NCBI RefSeq assembly: GCF_017939745.1
Contig: NZ_JAGKQQ010000001.1
Span: 2,294,001-2,358,000 of the forward strand
Length of the DNA: 64,000 nt
Direction of reading: 5' to 3'
Source: Gemmata palustris
GTDB lineage: Bacteria > Planctomycetota > Planctomycetia > Gemmatales > Gemmataceae
In this document: positions 14,459 through 22,764 of the stretch, one piece after another
How the letters are laid out: each line of letters opens with the position of its first letter
Position numbering within the stretch: the stretch's first letter is position 1
The notes under the pieces: generated by a model
Told to the model about the DNA's origin: nothing
Databases searched by the model: none
Seen by the model: the letters and a program-made list of their open reading frames with translations, nothing else
Program-made: the position numbers and the translations under genes

Positions 14459-16126
14459 GTGAGCGACACATCCCCAAAGCGGGTCGCGTACTCGTACCTC
14501 CGTTACTCCTCTCCCACACAGGGTGACGGCGATTCCGTGCGCCGGCAGACGACCAAAGCCCGCGAGTGGTGTGAGCGGACCGGTACCGTGCTCGACGGCG
14601 CCACTTACTGTGATACCGGGGTGAGCGCATTCAAGGGCGAGAACCGCGAGTCGGGCGTGCTCGCCGCATTCCTTCGCGATGTCGAGGCCGAGCGCATCCC
14701 CCGCGGGTCGGTCCTTCTGATCGAGAACATGGACCGCCTCTCGCGCGAGCCCCCGGTGCGAGCCGTCCACCTGTTGTCCGGCATCTTGCTCGCGGGCATC
14801 TCCGTGGTCACGCTCGTGCCCGAAGAACAGGAGCTGAACGAGAAGTCCGACCTATTCTCCCTGTTCCGCGGACAGATGAGCCAGGCCCGCGGGCACGACG
14901 AGAGCAAGACGAAGAGCGAGCGTGTGACGGAAGCGTGGGACCAGCGCAAGCTACAGGCCCGGAAGGGCAACGGGATCTTGACACGCCGGCTGCCCGGTTG
15001 GCTTGAGGAGCGGGATGGCAAGGTCGTTGGCATCCCGGACCGTGTGCAAGTGGTCCGCAAGATCTTCGACCTGGCCAGCAAAGGGCGCGGCCTCTCGCTC
15101 ATCGTGCGCGCCCTGGAGGAGGACCAGGTCACCCCGTGGGGCGGCGCGGTCATGTGGCGCCGCTCGTACATCTCCAAGATCTTGAACGCACGCACCGTCC
15201 TGGGCGAGTGCCAGTTTTACAAAGGCGACGAGCCGGACGGCGAACCGATCGCGGGATACTTCCCCAAAGTGATCGACGAGCCCCTGTTCTCGCGAGTCCA
15301 GGGCGCACTCGCGGCCCGTAAGAAATCGCCAGGGCGGGTTGGCAAGAAGGTGGCGAACCTGTTCACGGGGCTGCTGTGGGATGCCCACTCGCGGGGCAAG
15401 ATGCTCATCTCCTGGCGCGACTGGGGGCGCGGCCAGAAGCGGCACCGGTTCCGCGTGCTGATCCCGGCCAAGGTGCTCGAACGCGGCGTGCCCGGGAGCC
15501 ACGGGTTCCGCAACGATATCTTCGAGGAAGCCGTCCTCACCCGGCTGAAGGAGATCGACCCGAAGGACGTGACGGGCGAGGAGCCGCAGAGCGAGTCCGC
15601 TGCGCTCGCGGAAGAACTGGCGGGCCTCGACGCGCGCATGAAGGCCATCGAAGCGGAGCTCGCCGGCGACGGGACCGACGTGCCCGCACTCGTCCGCGTA
15701 CTCCGGGCGATCGACTCGAAGCGCCAGGACGCACTCAAGCGGCTCACCGCAGCCCGGCGCGCGGACGAGAACCCGCTCTCCGGCGTGTGGTCCGAAGCGC
15801 GCACGCTCCTCGACGCGGCACAGGACGAGCCGGGGCGGCTCCGGCTCCGCTCGCTCCTCCAGGCCGCCGTTTCGGAGGTGTGGGTGCTCGTGGTCCGAAC
15901 CGCCAAGCGGGTGTACTGTGTTGCGCAGATCCACTTCCGGAGCGGCATCCACCGGGACGTGCTCATCAACTACCGGCCGGCCACCCGCGTGAGAGCCATG
16001 AGTTGGTCCGCGGTCTCCGGAGCATGGCCGACCGAGGCGGGCGAGATCGACCTTCGCAAATCCGAAGACGTGCGGGCTATTGAGAAGATGCTCGAGGCGC
16101 TGGACGTGACCCAGCTCGGCGGGTGA
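14459..16126 (+). CDS. Large serine recombinase (phage-type integrase)
   Basis: The 555-aa protein has an N-terminal resolvase domain with the catalytic Ser in YLRYSSPTQ (Ser17), conserved Arg in SVRRQ and NMDRLSREP near 85. A recombinase domain follows (GWLEERDGKVVGIPDRVQVV, around 175-275), then an LFTGLLWD segment and a helical coiled coil near 385-450. The zinc-ribbon region of this family is not obvious by Cys pairs. GTG 14459 was chosen because GGAG lies 8 nt upstream; ATG 14426 is open but has no ribosome site. It should catalyse attP x attB integration of this element. Confidence 0.92.
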   Translation: MSDTSPKRVAYSYLRYSSPTQGDGDSVRRQTTKAREWCERTGTVLDGATYCDTGVSAFKGENRESGVLAAFLRDVEAERIPRGSVLLIENMDRLSREPPVRAVHLLSGILLAGISVVTLVPEEQELNEKSDLFSLFRGQMSQARGHDESKTKSERVTEAWDQRKLQARKGNGILTRRLPGWLEERDGKVVGIPDRVQVVRKIFDLASKGRGLSLIVRALEEDQVTPWGGAVMWRRSYISKILNARTVLGECQFYKGDEPDGEPIAGYFPKVIDEPLFSRVQGALAARKKSPGRVGKKVANLFTGLLWDAHSRGKMLISWRDWGRGQKRHRFRVLIPAKVLERGVPGSHGFRNDIFEEAVLTRLKEIDPKDVTGEEPQSESAALAEELAGLDARMKAIEAELAGDGTDVPALVRVLRAIDSKRQDALKRLTAARRADENPLSGVWSEARTLLDAAQDEPGRLRLRSLLQAAVSEVWVLVVRTAKRVYCVAQIHFRSGIHRDVLINYRPATRVRAMSWSAVSGAWPTEAGEIDLRKSEDVRAIEKMLEALDVTQLGG

Positions 16127-16195
16127 TGGGATAGTTGATCTGGACGCACAGCGAGTTCTGTCCGAAGATCGGCGCCCTACCCAGAGGGCTACGAA

Positions 16196-16528
16196 ATGAA
16201 TCTCGGCAATGCCCCCGCCTTACTATCAGAGACACTTCTGACGTTCGCCGAGGCCGTCGCCGCCGTGCCGGCCGTGGCCGGGAAGCAACCGGCGCTACCG
16301 ACGGTGTACGTCTGGGCCGACAAGGGCGTTCGGGTCGGCAAGTCGCGGGTGAAACTCGAGTGCGCGAAGATCGGCGGGAAGCGCGTCACGAGTCGCGAGG
16401 CCCTCGCCCGGTTCTTCGAGGCCCTGACGGGTCAGTCGCAGTTCCAGCTGGAACAGACCCCTGCGGCGAGGAAGCGGGAGACGGAGCGGAAGCGCGAGGC
16501 CCTGCACCGGAAGTGGGCCAAGGTCTGA
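16196..16528 (+). CDS. DUF1580 protein
   Basis: The 110-aa product matches DUF1580, a Planctomycetes family of small putative DNA-binding proteins: LLTFAEAVAAVPAV, LPTVYVWADKGVRVGKSRVK and a hallmark VTSREALARFFEALTG. The fold suggests an HTH similar to excisionases. The C-terminal 25 residues are Arg/Lys-rich (RKRETERKREALHRKWAKV). Such genes are often found beside recombinases, and this one lies 69 bp after the serine recombinase, so a role in recombination control is possible. The reference function remains unknown. Confidence 0.82.
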   Translation: MNLGNAPALLSETLLTFAEAVAAVPAVAGKQPALPTVYVWADKGVRVGKSRVKLECAKIGGKRVTSREALARFFEALTGQSQFQLEQTPAARKRETERKREALHRKWAKV

Positions 16529-16580
16529 CACCCATTGCGGGGTGGAGAAGTTGGCCATCTCGCAACCACTCAACACAGGG

Positions 16581-16829
16581 CTATTCGGTTTCGGGCTTTG
16601 CCCCGCGAAGCTCATCAAGACTAACACCGACCGCATCAGCCAATTTCCACGCGACATCTACTGCGGGCTTCACCTTGTCCGTCTCGTATCGGTTGAGATT
16701 TACACGGTGAATTCCCGCAGCCTCCGCAAGCTCGTGCTGAGAGAGGCCTGCCAATTCTCTCGCGCAACGGAGTCGAGCGCCAAAAGAGCTGCCGGTTAAT
16801 CTGCTCTTCGCCACGGTCAGCACGCTCAT
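16581..16829 (-). CDS. XRE-family repressor
   Basis: An 82-aa Cro/CI-type HTH protein: FGARLRCARELAGLSQHELA, then EAAGIHRVNLNRYETDKVKP and VAWKLADAVGVSLDELRG. That is essentially the whole protein, with no dimerisation or peptidase domain. The start is set at ATG 16829; a GTG three codons upstream is also open. It is transcribed away from the regulator at 17010, and the shared intergenic region holds a perfect 20-bp palindrome. This is the arrangement of a lysogeny-type switch. Confidence 0.9.
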   Translation of the reverse strand: MSVLTVAKSRLTGSSFGARLRCARELAGLSQHELAEAAGIHRVNLNRYETDKVKPAVDVAWKLADAVGVSLDELRGAKPETE

Positions 16830-16868
16830 CGTCACCACCCGGAAAAAGTGCGCAAGGAGACTTGCATT

Positions 16869-16888
16869 GTGTAACTGATCAGTTACAC
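16869..16888. promoter_or_regulatory. Perfect 20-bp palindrome, candidate XRE operator
   Basis: GTGTAACTGATCAGTTACAC is perfectly symmetrical and lies 40 bp upstream of the XRE start and 121 bp upstream of the divergent gene at 17010. Size and symmetry fit a dimeric HTH operator. Confidence 0.75.
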
Positions 16889-16926
16889 TCTTCTTCGGCG
16901 GTTGGGTAGGTCACTCTTCCGCTAAA

Positions 16927-16977
16927 ACCGGAAACCGGTGGGAGTCAGTCGCCAAACATCTCCCCACCGGTTCCGGT
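16927..16977. repeat. Near-perfect inverted repeat in the divergent promoter region
   Basis: ACCGGAAACCGGTGGG (16927-16942) pairs with CCCACCGGTTCCGGT (16963-16977) except for one bulged A. It lies 32 bp upstream of the gene at 17010, so it could be a second regulator site or a leader hairpin in that transcript. Confidence 0.65.
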
Positions 16978-17009
16978 AAACAAAATCCCCTTCTGAGGAG
17001 ACTTCGCAC

Positions 17010-17549
17010 ATGAAGTCTAATCTTTCCGTGCGCCGCGTCAATCACAGGGCACACGAACCAGTCACGTTCCTTGCCCCGATCGGTTCCTTCCTTCGCGTAC
17101 CGGTCGCGTCGCAGCCTTGCGATTTAGCGGAGGTGTGTCCGAACTGTGGGGCCGGGCGACTGTTTCTCGACGTGAACAAGGACGGCACGATCGAGATCGT
17201 GTGCGACCTTTGCACGCTGTTCGCTCCGACGCCCAGGAGCTTTTCCGCAACCGGTTCTGTGGCGGTGAACGCGGATCTACCTTGGGCGGTCAGGTGTCTC
17301 CGCCCGTCCGAGCGGACCGTGTACCGCGTCATTCGCGATCTACCGGGCTCACTACCCCAGGGCATCGTGCGGGAACTCGATCGCCGGACCAACGACTTCG
17401 CGAGCCGAGACACCGTCAATCACGCGATTCAGCGACTGAAAATCGCGGGTCACATCCGCCGCGAGTCGAATGGGTGGGTCGTGTGCGAGTCTACGGGCGC
17501 GACCAGTGCGCCGACTCCCAACCTGTACCGCGACGGGAACCCGAGATAG
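17010..17549 (+). CDS. Zinc-ribbon and winged-helix regulator-like protein
   Basis: The 179-aa product has GAGGAG upstream of its ATG. Residues 43-70 form a zinc ribbon (CPNCG ... CDLC). Residues 95-165 look like a winged helix (RTVYRVIRDLPGS, TVNHAIQRLKIAGHIRRESN), as in primase C-terminal or MarR-like domains. It is the first gene transcribed rightward from the switch region, so an early regulator or replication accessory role is inferred. Confidence 0.65.
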   Translation: MKSNLSVRRVNHRAHEPVTFLAPIGSFLRVPVASQPCDLAEVCPNCGAGRLFLDVNKDGTIEIVCDLCTLFAPTPRSFSATGSVAVNADLPWAVRCLRPSERTVYRVIRDLPGSLPQGIVRELDRRTNDFASRDTVNHAIQRLKIAGHIRRESNGWVVCESTGATSAPTPNLYRDGNPR

Positions 17550-17673
17550 CATCGTTCCGAACACCGGGCGACGGGAGTAGCTACCCGTCGAAGGCCGGGC
17601 GTGAAAGCAGCGGACTCGCACCCGCTCGCCGATCGCCCGGCTGCCCGGTGACCCCTCCTCGTGCGAGGTCAAA

Positions 17674-18798
17674 ATGCCAAACACACCCAGCGCAGACGCA
17701 TGGGTTCGGGACCGCGGGCACGACGTCGTTAACCCGTTCGCGCTGCTCAGTAAGTTTCTCGACTCTATGCTCCAGGAGTTGGATCCCGAACCCGGCCGGC
17801 CCGTTTCCCGCAAGAAACAGGTGGGCTTGTGTGTTGATTGGGCAACTGCCGTTGATGCCGCTCGACAGTTCGCCCCTTGTTGCGGTCTCCCACTCGAAGA
17901 CGTGTACCGGCGGATCGAGCGAGCGAACACCGCTTTCGCTCGCGCTGAGGTCGCGCTGCTCAACCCGGGGGAACTGTCACCTGGCGAGCGACAGGAAGTT
18001 ATCCGTACCCTTTGTCTCACATCCGAGGCGGATGAATTGCTCCCTTTGGCGGACTACACGGCCGTGACTTGGGCGTCTTGCCTGCAACGCGTTGGCGACG
18101 GGGATGAGGGCGCAGCGAGAGGTGGCGCGGCCATCACTTATCACAGCCCGCACTCGACCGCTCACACGTTGGTTGCTGTCGCCTCCACCGAATGCGAGTT
18201 CGCTCCTCTCAATCGCGCCAGTGCGGAACTCGCCAACTTTTCGAGGGTGATCGACCGATTCTCTCGGGTCTATCGGGGGCGCGACATCGTGTACCCCCAC
18301 TCACGCTACCTGACGGACGAACTGAAAAACCGTCTGGATGCCGCCCGGGCCGAATTGCTACGCGCGGACGACCGATCGTCCTTATGGGGCCGACTCATGG
18401 ATCGAGTTGAACGGTACGATCAGCACGTTTGCGAGCTCGTCCTCGCTAGGCCCGATCGCGTCTCACAGGCATTAGAGACGGTTGCACTTGAACTTCGCAC
18501 TGGTGGTCAAGAACTCGTCCCACTTGAGGCAAAGGTCGACGCAGCGCCAGAGACATCGGCCTCAGTTCGACTCCCCAGATTGATCGAAGTGATCAACAAG
18601 GTCGGTTTGAAGGGGCACGAATTAGATCTTGCGATGCTCGTGGCCAAAGGGGGCGAAGTGCGTTTCGCAGATGTGAAGCTCAAGCTCGGTGATGTACACG
18701 TCGAGAGCATGTACAAACGGATCCACAAGAAGATCAAGAGGCTCGGCTGGAAGATGTACCGCCTCAACAACCACATCACCGCGGGTCCGATCGGTTGA
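17674..18798 (+). CDS. Hypothetical protein with C-terminal winged-helix-like segment
   Basis: A 374-aa soluble protein. The N-terminal 120 residues contain helical stretches (VYRRIERANTAFARAEVALL). The last 75 residues (LPRLIEVINKVGLKGHELDL ... MYKRIHKKIKRLGWKMYRLN) resemble a DNA-binding winged helix with a basic recognition helix. No family recognised. It lies just before the repeat cluster at 18799-18860, which its basic C-terminus might bind; this is speculation. Confidence 0.6.
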   Translation: MPNTPSADAWVRDRGHDVVNPFALLSKFLDSMLQELDPEPGRPVSRKKQVGLCVDWATAVDAARQFAPCCGLPLEDVYRRIERANTAFARAEVALLNPGELSPGERQEVIRTLCLTSEADELLPLADYTAVTWASCLQRVGDGDEGAARGGAAITYHSPHSTAHTLVAVASTECEFAPLNRASAELANFSRVIDRFSRVYRGRDIVYPHSRYLTDELKNRLDAARAELLRADDRSSLWGRLMDRVERYDQHVCELVLARPDRVSQALETVALELRTGGQELVPLEAKVDAAPETSASVRLPRLIEVINKVGLKGHELDLAMLVAKGGEVRFADVKLKLGDVHVESMYKRIHKKIKRLGWKMYRLNNHITAGPIG

Positions 18799-18860
18799 TG
18801 GTGCGAAACTGGTGCACATTTTTCTGAGAAATGCACCAGATCCGCCCCAGAAATGCACCA
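18799..18860. repeat. Iteron-like TGGTGC/GCACCA cluster
   Basis: TGGTGC occurs at 18799-18804 and 18810-18815, and its complement GCACCA at 18833-18838 and 18855-18860. The last two sit in an exact 12-bp direct repeat AGAAATGCACCA (18827-18838, 18849-18860). An AT-rich TTTTTCT lies in the middle. Location directly before the primase operon suggests a replication origin or an operator. Confidence 0.6.
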
Positions 18861-18904
18861 TCGCGATGTGATTTGATCACTCCCGTACCCCACGGGAGTT
18901 CCAC

Positions 18905-19084
18905 ATGGCGCGCCGACCCTTCGACCCGTTCGTTCACATCCCCTCGCCGGAAGCGGTGCGAGAGAAACTCGAAGAGACCCGCGAGCTCGTTCGGCGCTTG
19001 CGGGTGCTGCTGACCGTTTCCGTCCGCGTCCACGAGCAGCCGCAACAACCGCCGAAGCAGAAGGCGGTGCCGCATGCCCGCTGA
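18905..19084 (+). CDS. Small hypothetical protein before the primase
   Basis: A 59-aa frame with GGGAG 6 nt before the ATG. It has a helical charged centre (EAVREKLEETRELVRRLRVL) and a Gln/Pro-rich basic tail. Its stop overlaps the next gene by 11 bp, in an operon leading to the primase-helicase. Function unknown. Confidence 0.55.
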   Translation: MARRPFDPFVHIPSPEAVREKLEETRELVRRLRVLLTVSVRVHEQPQQPPKQKAVPHAR

Positions 19085-19307
19085 GCGCGCAACAGCGCGG
19101 CCGACCCGCCGCACCAAGAAGAAGCTCGTCACCAAACCGCCGGCCGCGGGCCTGGCCGCCGCACTCCGTTCCGCGGCCGATCGGCCGGGTTGTGACCCGC
19201 GTGTGCGTGAGTGGCTGAAGAAGCTGCTCGCCGGCGACACCGCCCGTGCCGGGGTCGTCAGCAACGAGAAACCGAAGAACACACCACGAACTGAAGAGGC
19301 GCCCTAA
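19074..19307 (+). CDS. Small basic hypothetical protein
   Basis: A 77-aa protein with a very basic N-terminus (RPTRRTKKKLVTK) and a helical middle (GLAAALRSAADRPGCDPRVR). It overlaps the previous gene, and its stop shares bases with the primase start (ATGA at 19307). Likely nucleic-acid binding by charge; no family recognised. Confidence 0.55.
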   Translation: MPAERATARPTRRTKKKLVTKPPAAGLAAALRSAADRPGCDPRVREWLKKLLAGDTARAGVVSNEKPKNTPRTEEAP

Positions 19308-21658
19308 TGAGCCGGAGCGCCCAGAAATCGGGTGCCAGTGAGTGCCGGGAGCGGGCCGCCGATCGGGTCGTGAAGCTCCTCTCCGCGCGCGGACCGATCA
19401 AGCAGCGGGGCTCCGGGTGGAAGTGCCTGTGCCCGGCCCACGCCGACGGCGACCCGTCCCTCGACGTCGACATCGGCGACGGTGGCCGTGTGCTGCTCCG
19501 GTGCCGCTCGGCCGGGTGCTCGGCGGCGCAGGTTTGTGCCGCCCTCGGGATCACGCTGGCGGACCTGTTCGACGATTCGTCACCCGCGAAGGCCTCGTTC
19601 GATGACCGCGTGCTCGCCGCTTACGACTATAAGGACGAAGCCGGCAAGGTGCTGTTCCAGGCAGTGCGGTTGTGGGCGCCTGCACCGAAGAACAAGGACT
19701 TCCGCCAGCGGCGCCCGACCGGCGGTAACAAGTGGGCCTGGGACCTCGACGGGGTGCGCCGCGTCCTCTACCGGCTGCCCGGCCTGGTCGCCGCGGACAA
19801 GGGCGCATGGGTGTTCGTCGTGGAGGGCGAGAAGGATGCCGACGCGCTCACCGCGCTGGGCCTGGTCGCCACGACGAACCCGATGGGCGCCGGGAAATGG
19901 AAACCGGAGCACGCCGAGCAACTCCGCAGCCGACGGGTGGTCGTGATCCCGGACAACGACGCTCCCGGACGCGCGCACGCCGAGGACGTGCGGAAGTCGC
20001 TCCGGGGCAGCGCGCGGCAAGTCGTCGTTCTTGAGCTGCCCGGCCTGCCCGAGAAGGGCGACGTTTCCGACTGGTTGGCGAGCGGCGGGACCGCACTGCG
20101 GCTCCTGCAAATGGTCGAGGACCGGTCCCGACCGGACCCGAGCGCGAAGAGCGATCGCCAAGAGGCGGTGCCCGCGGGCGAAATGGTGGTCGAGTCGCTC
20201 GCCGGTCTGCGGCCGAAGCCGATGCGGTGGTTGGTCCGGGACCGGATCCCGGCCGGGATGATGGGGCTCCTGGCCGGCGAAGGCGGGCACGGCAAGAGCA
20301 TGACCACGTTGGAACTCGCCGCAGCCGTCACAACGGGCCGGTGCGCGTTCGGGCTGGTGTACCCGGACCCGGTCAAGGGTAGCGCGCTTCTCATCTCGTG
20401 CGAGGACGATTGGGAGCGCACCATCGCCCCGCGGCTCCTCACGCTCGGGGCCGACATGGGCCGCGTTTTGCGGGTGAAGGGCGTCCGCATGAAACCCGAC
20501 GGCGAGACGCTCGACTTCCACATGGGGCACTTCCGGGAGCTCGAGAAGCTGATCACGTCCGCGCCCGAGATCCGGTTCATCACGATCGACCCGGCCGGGG
20601 CGTACATCGCGCGGTCCGGGGTGAACGAGAACAAGGACGCCGACCTGCGCGCGGTCCTCGGCCCGCTGTCCGAGGTGTGCAACCGGACCGGCGCGACGAC
20701 ACTCCTGGTGAAGCACCTGAACAAGACCGCGAACGTGTCGGCGGTCCAGCGCGTGAGCGGGTCAACGGGGTACGTGAACGCGGTCCGGTTCGCGTACATG
20801 ATCGCACCCGACACCGACGACGAGCAGAAGAAGCTCATGCTCCCCATCAAGGCGAACGTGCTCCCGTCGGGCGGGGGCGGTCTGGCGTACCGCATGGAGC
20901 CCTTGACCGAGGGCGAGGCCCGTGCCTTGCTGCTCACGGCCTGGCCGGACATGGACGCCGAGGAGGTGGCCGAGCTCTCGAAGCAAATGTTCCGTCAGAA
21001 GTGGGAAGGCGTCGTCACGGTCGACCCGAACTCTCTCGGCGGTCGGGCCAAGACCAAAAAGGAAGACGTCGAAGGGTGCATGAACCACATCGTCAGGCTC
21101 CTCGGCGCGTTCTCGTGGCCGGACGAGGAAGTCGAGAAGGCGGTCCGGAAGGCGGGGCACTCGTTCGAGGTGTACAAGACGGCCAAGGCGAGACTCCGCG
21201 TACCCGACAAGACGGACCCTAACCGCTTATCCAGTAAGCCGTTCGAGAAGAGCGGCCCGTGGTGGATGTGGATCGGGCCGCAAGGCGCACCGCTCCCCAT
21301 GCGTCCCGCGTCCCAGTCCTGCGACTCCTCCCAGTCTTGCGAGTCCTCCCACTCCTGCCAGTCTTCACCCCCCTCTCAAGAGAAGGAAGAAGAAGGTAAG
21401 AGTCCCAAGACTGGCAGGACTAGACAGGACTGGCAGGACTGGCAGGAGGGGAACGCAGAGCCACAGTCTCGGGTCGCGGCGTGCTCCGAGTGGCTCATGC
21501 AGCGGCTCGTGACTGGTCCGGTCCGCGTGGAACCGATCGCAGCCGAAGCCGCCCGTGCCGGGTTCGATCGCGAGTTACTCGAGGCCGTCCGGCCCGAATG
21601 CGGTGCGGAAGAGATCTGCGACGCCGCAGGTGAACGGAGCTGGCGAATCATCCGGTAG
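19307..21658 (+). CDS. Primase-helicase (CHC2 zinc finger, TOPRIM, RecA-like ATPase)
   Basis: The 783-aa protein begins with a CHC2-type zinc finger (C42, H45, C66, C71). A TOPRIM domain follows, with VVEGEKDADAL near 168 and VVVIPDNDAPG near 215, then a RepA/AAA_25-type ATPase with Walker A GEGGHGKS near 325 and Walker B-like FITIDPAGA near 425. The domain order fits element replication proteins that prime and unwind DNA. Residues 665-710 are low-complexity (SQSCDSSQSCESSHSCQSS, then RQDWQDWQEG) and form a variable linker before a C-terminal winged-helix-like end. It is the main replication gene of the element. Confidence 0.88.
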   Translation: MSRSAQKSGASECRERAADRVVKLLSARGPIKQRGSGWKCLCPAHADGDPSLDVDIGDGGRVLLRCRSAGCSAAQVCAALGITLADLFDDSSPAKASFDDRVLAAYDYKDEAGKVLFQAVRLWAPAPKNKDFRQRRPTGGNKWAWDLDGVRRVLYRLPGLVAADKGAWVFVVEGEKDADALTALGLVATTNPMGAGKWKPEHAEQLRSRRVVVIPDNDAPGRAHAEDVRKSLRGSARQVVVLELPGLPEKGDVSDWLASGGTALRLLQMVEDRSRPDPSAKSDRQEAVPAGEMVVESLAGLRPKPMRWLVRDRIPAGMMGLLAGEGGHGKSMTTLELAAAVTTGRCAFGLVYPDPVKGSALLISCEDDWERTIAPRLLTLGADMGRVLRVKGVRMKPDGETLDFHMGHFRELEKLITSAPEIRFITIDPAGAYIARSGVNENKDADLRAVLGPLSEVCNRTGATTLLVKHLNKTANVSAVQRVSGSTGYVNAVRFAYMIAPDTDDEQKKLMLPIKANVLPSGGGGLAYRMEPLTEGEARALLLTAWPDMDAEEVAELSKQMFRQKWEGVVTVDPNSLGGRAKTKKEDVEGCMNHIVRLLGAFSWPDEEVEKAVRKAGHSFEVYKTAKARLRVPDKTDPNRLSSKPFEKSGPWWMWIGPQGAPLPMRPASQSCDSSQSCESSHSCQSSPPSQEKEEEGKSPKTGRTRQDWQDWQEGNAEPQSRVAACSEWLMQRLVTGPVRVEPIAAEAARAGFDRELLEAVRPECGAEEICDAAGERSWRIIR
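21353..21419. repeat. Inverted repeat arrays inside the primase linker
   Basis: TCCTGCCAGTCTT (21353-21365) and AAGACTGGCAGGA (21407-21419) are perfect 13-bp inverted copies. Each lies in a short tandem array (CCAGTCYTGCGA-type units before, GACTGGCAG units after). The arrays encode the Cys/Ser-rich and DWQ-repeat linker of the primase. Confidence 0.7.
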
Positions 21659-21702
21659 GCAGCTCCACATGACCTCTCAACCAACCCAAGAGGACTTGAC
21701 CG

Positions 21703-22029
21703 ATGGTACGGACTCGGAAACCGACAATGGCCGAGACGATCGACCGCCTGGCCCGGCAGGTCACTGGCCCCAACCCGTCATTGATCGCCACACCGCTCGT
21801 GCAACTACCGCCAGGTATCGAAACACTCAGCGCACTGATGGCGTTCGACAAGGAGCAGTGCGCACGGTACGGCCAGTTCCGGCGACCGTTGTGTAATGCG
21901 GATTTTGAAACGCCGCAGTTCGGGCAGCAGTTCGGGATGAGCCCGGGAGCCGTCGGTATCGTGACCGTCACCCCGGTCGCTCCGGGTGTGCGATCTCGGG
22001 TCGTCACCGAGCACCGCCGGGCCAGATGA
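21703..22029 (+). CDS. Small hypothetical protein after the primase
   Basis: A 108-aa product with AGAGGA before the ATG. It has no membrane segment and no Cys motif beyond two isolated Cys. The segment LARQVTGPNPSLIATPLVQL is its most structured-looking part. Convergent with the membrane protein ending at 22063. No family recognised. Confidence 0.45.
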   Translation: MVRTRKPTMAETIDRLARQVTGPNPSLIATPLVQLPPGIETLSALMAFDKEQCARYGQFRRPLCNADFETPQFGQQFGMSPGAVGIVTVTPVAPGVRSRVVTEHRRAR

Positions 22030-22062
22030 CGCACTCTCCCGGCCGGGAGCACGATCTCGGGA

Positions 22063-22440
22063 TCAGAATGCAGACCGCTTGCCGTTCGCGTAGGGATTGA
22101 AAGGCTCGTCCGGGAAGTCATCTTTTCTCGGCGGCTTCGGTGACCCCATCGCCCCGATCAGGAGCTTGAAGACGAACGCGACCGGCAGGGATAGGAGGCA
22201 TCCGAGAAAGACTGCACTGGGGATGCAAGTAAAGAAGCCAATGATGCCCAGGATCGGGCGGCCCTTGCTGAACCCGCTGAGCAGCGGCCAGAGGCCACAG
22301 ACGGCACCGGCGGTCAACGCGCCGAACATCTGGGCATTCTTATAGTCTCGGCTGTTAACATCGATTCCGGCAGCGAACAGCGTTACGGCAGCGAACAGCA
22401 TTGCGGAACTCCCGACCCAGTAATGCGGACCTTTTTTCAC
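22063..22440 (-). CDS. Small multi-pass membrane protein
   Basis: The 125-aa product starts at GTG 22440. Three or four hydrophobic segments are visible: SAMLFAAVTLFAAGI, MFGALTAGAVCGLWPLLSG, PILGIIGFFTCIPSAVFLGC and LLSLPVAFVFKLLIGAMG. A polar C-terminal tail ends PYANGKRSAF. It is the only minus-strand gene in the middle of the element besides the repressor, so it may be lysogenic cargo. No family recognised. Confidence 0.6.
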   Translation of the reverse strand: MKKGPHYWVGSSAMLFAAVTLFAAGIDVNSRDYKNAQMFGALTAGAVCGLWPLLSGFSKGRPILGIIGFFTCIPSAVFLGCLLSLPVAFVFKLLIGAMGSPKPPRKDDFPDEPFNPYANGKRSAF

Positions 22441-22764
22441 AAGAACTCTAGGTCACACTTTGCGGGCTCGCCGGAGACGTACTGCATTCTGACTCACGGC
22501 GGCACGGAGAACGGGACGTAACTAACTCTGAACAAACAGCATCACTCGCGATGCTATCAGCTGATCCTAAACAAATTAGGCTCACCTAACAAAATCCTGA
22601 CCCCTCGACATTCTGAAAACGGCATGAATGTCACGGGTCCTTCCCCGAGCAGGGCCGAAAAGCACCCCACAGGGAACAGGCTTGAATAAAGATACAGTTT
22701 GTTGTCATAATATAAAACATACGAACATTGATACTTTGAGACACAGATACATAGAAACACCCTG
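22441..22764. other. AT-rich intergenic island
   Basis: No gene is supportable in this 324-bp gap. From about 22681 to 22760 the sequence is strikingly AT-rich (for example TTGTCATAATATAAAACATA), in contrast to the GC-rich surroundings. It could hold promoters for the flanking divergent genes or an unwinding element. Confidence 0.55.

Noticed and set aside
21310-21450. Short repeats resembling a CRISPR array
   Set aside because: Units are only 10-15 bp, in frame within the primase gene, in two opposite orientations, and without constant-length spacers.
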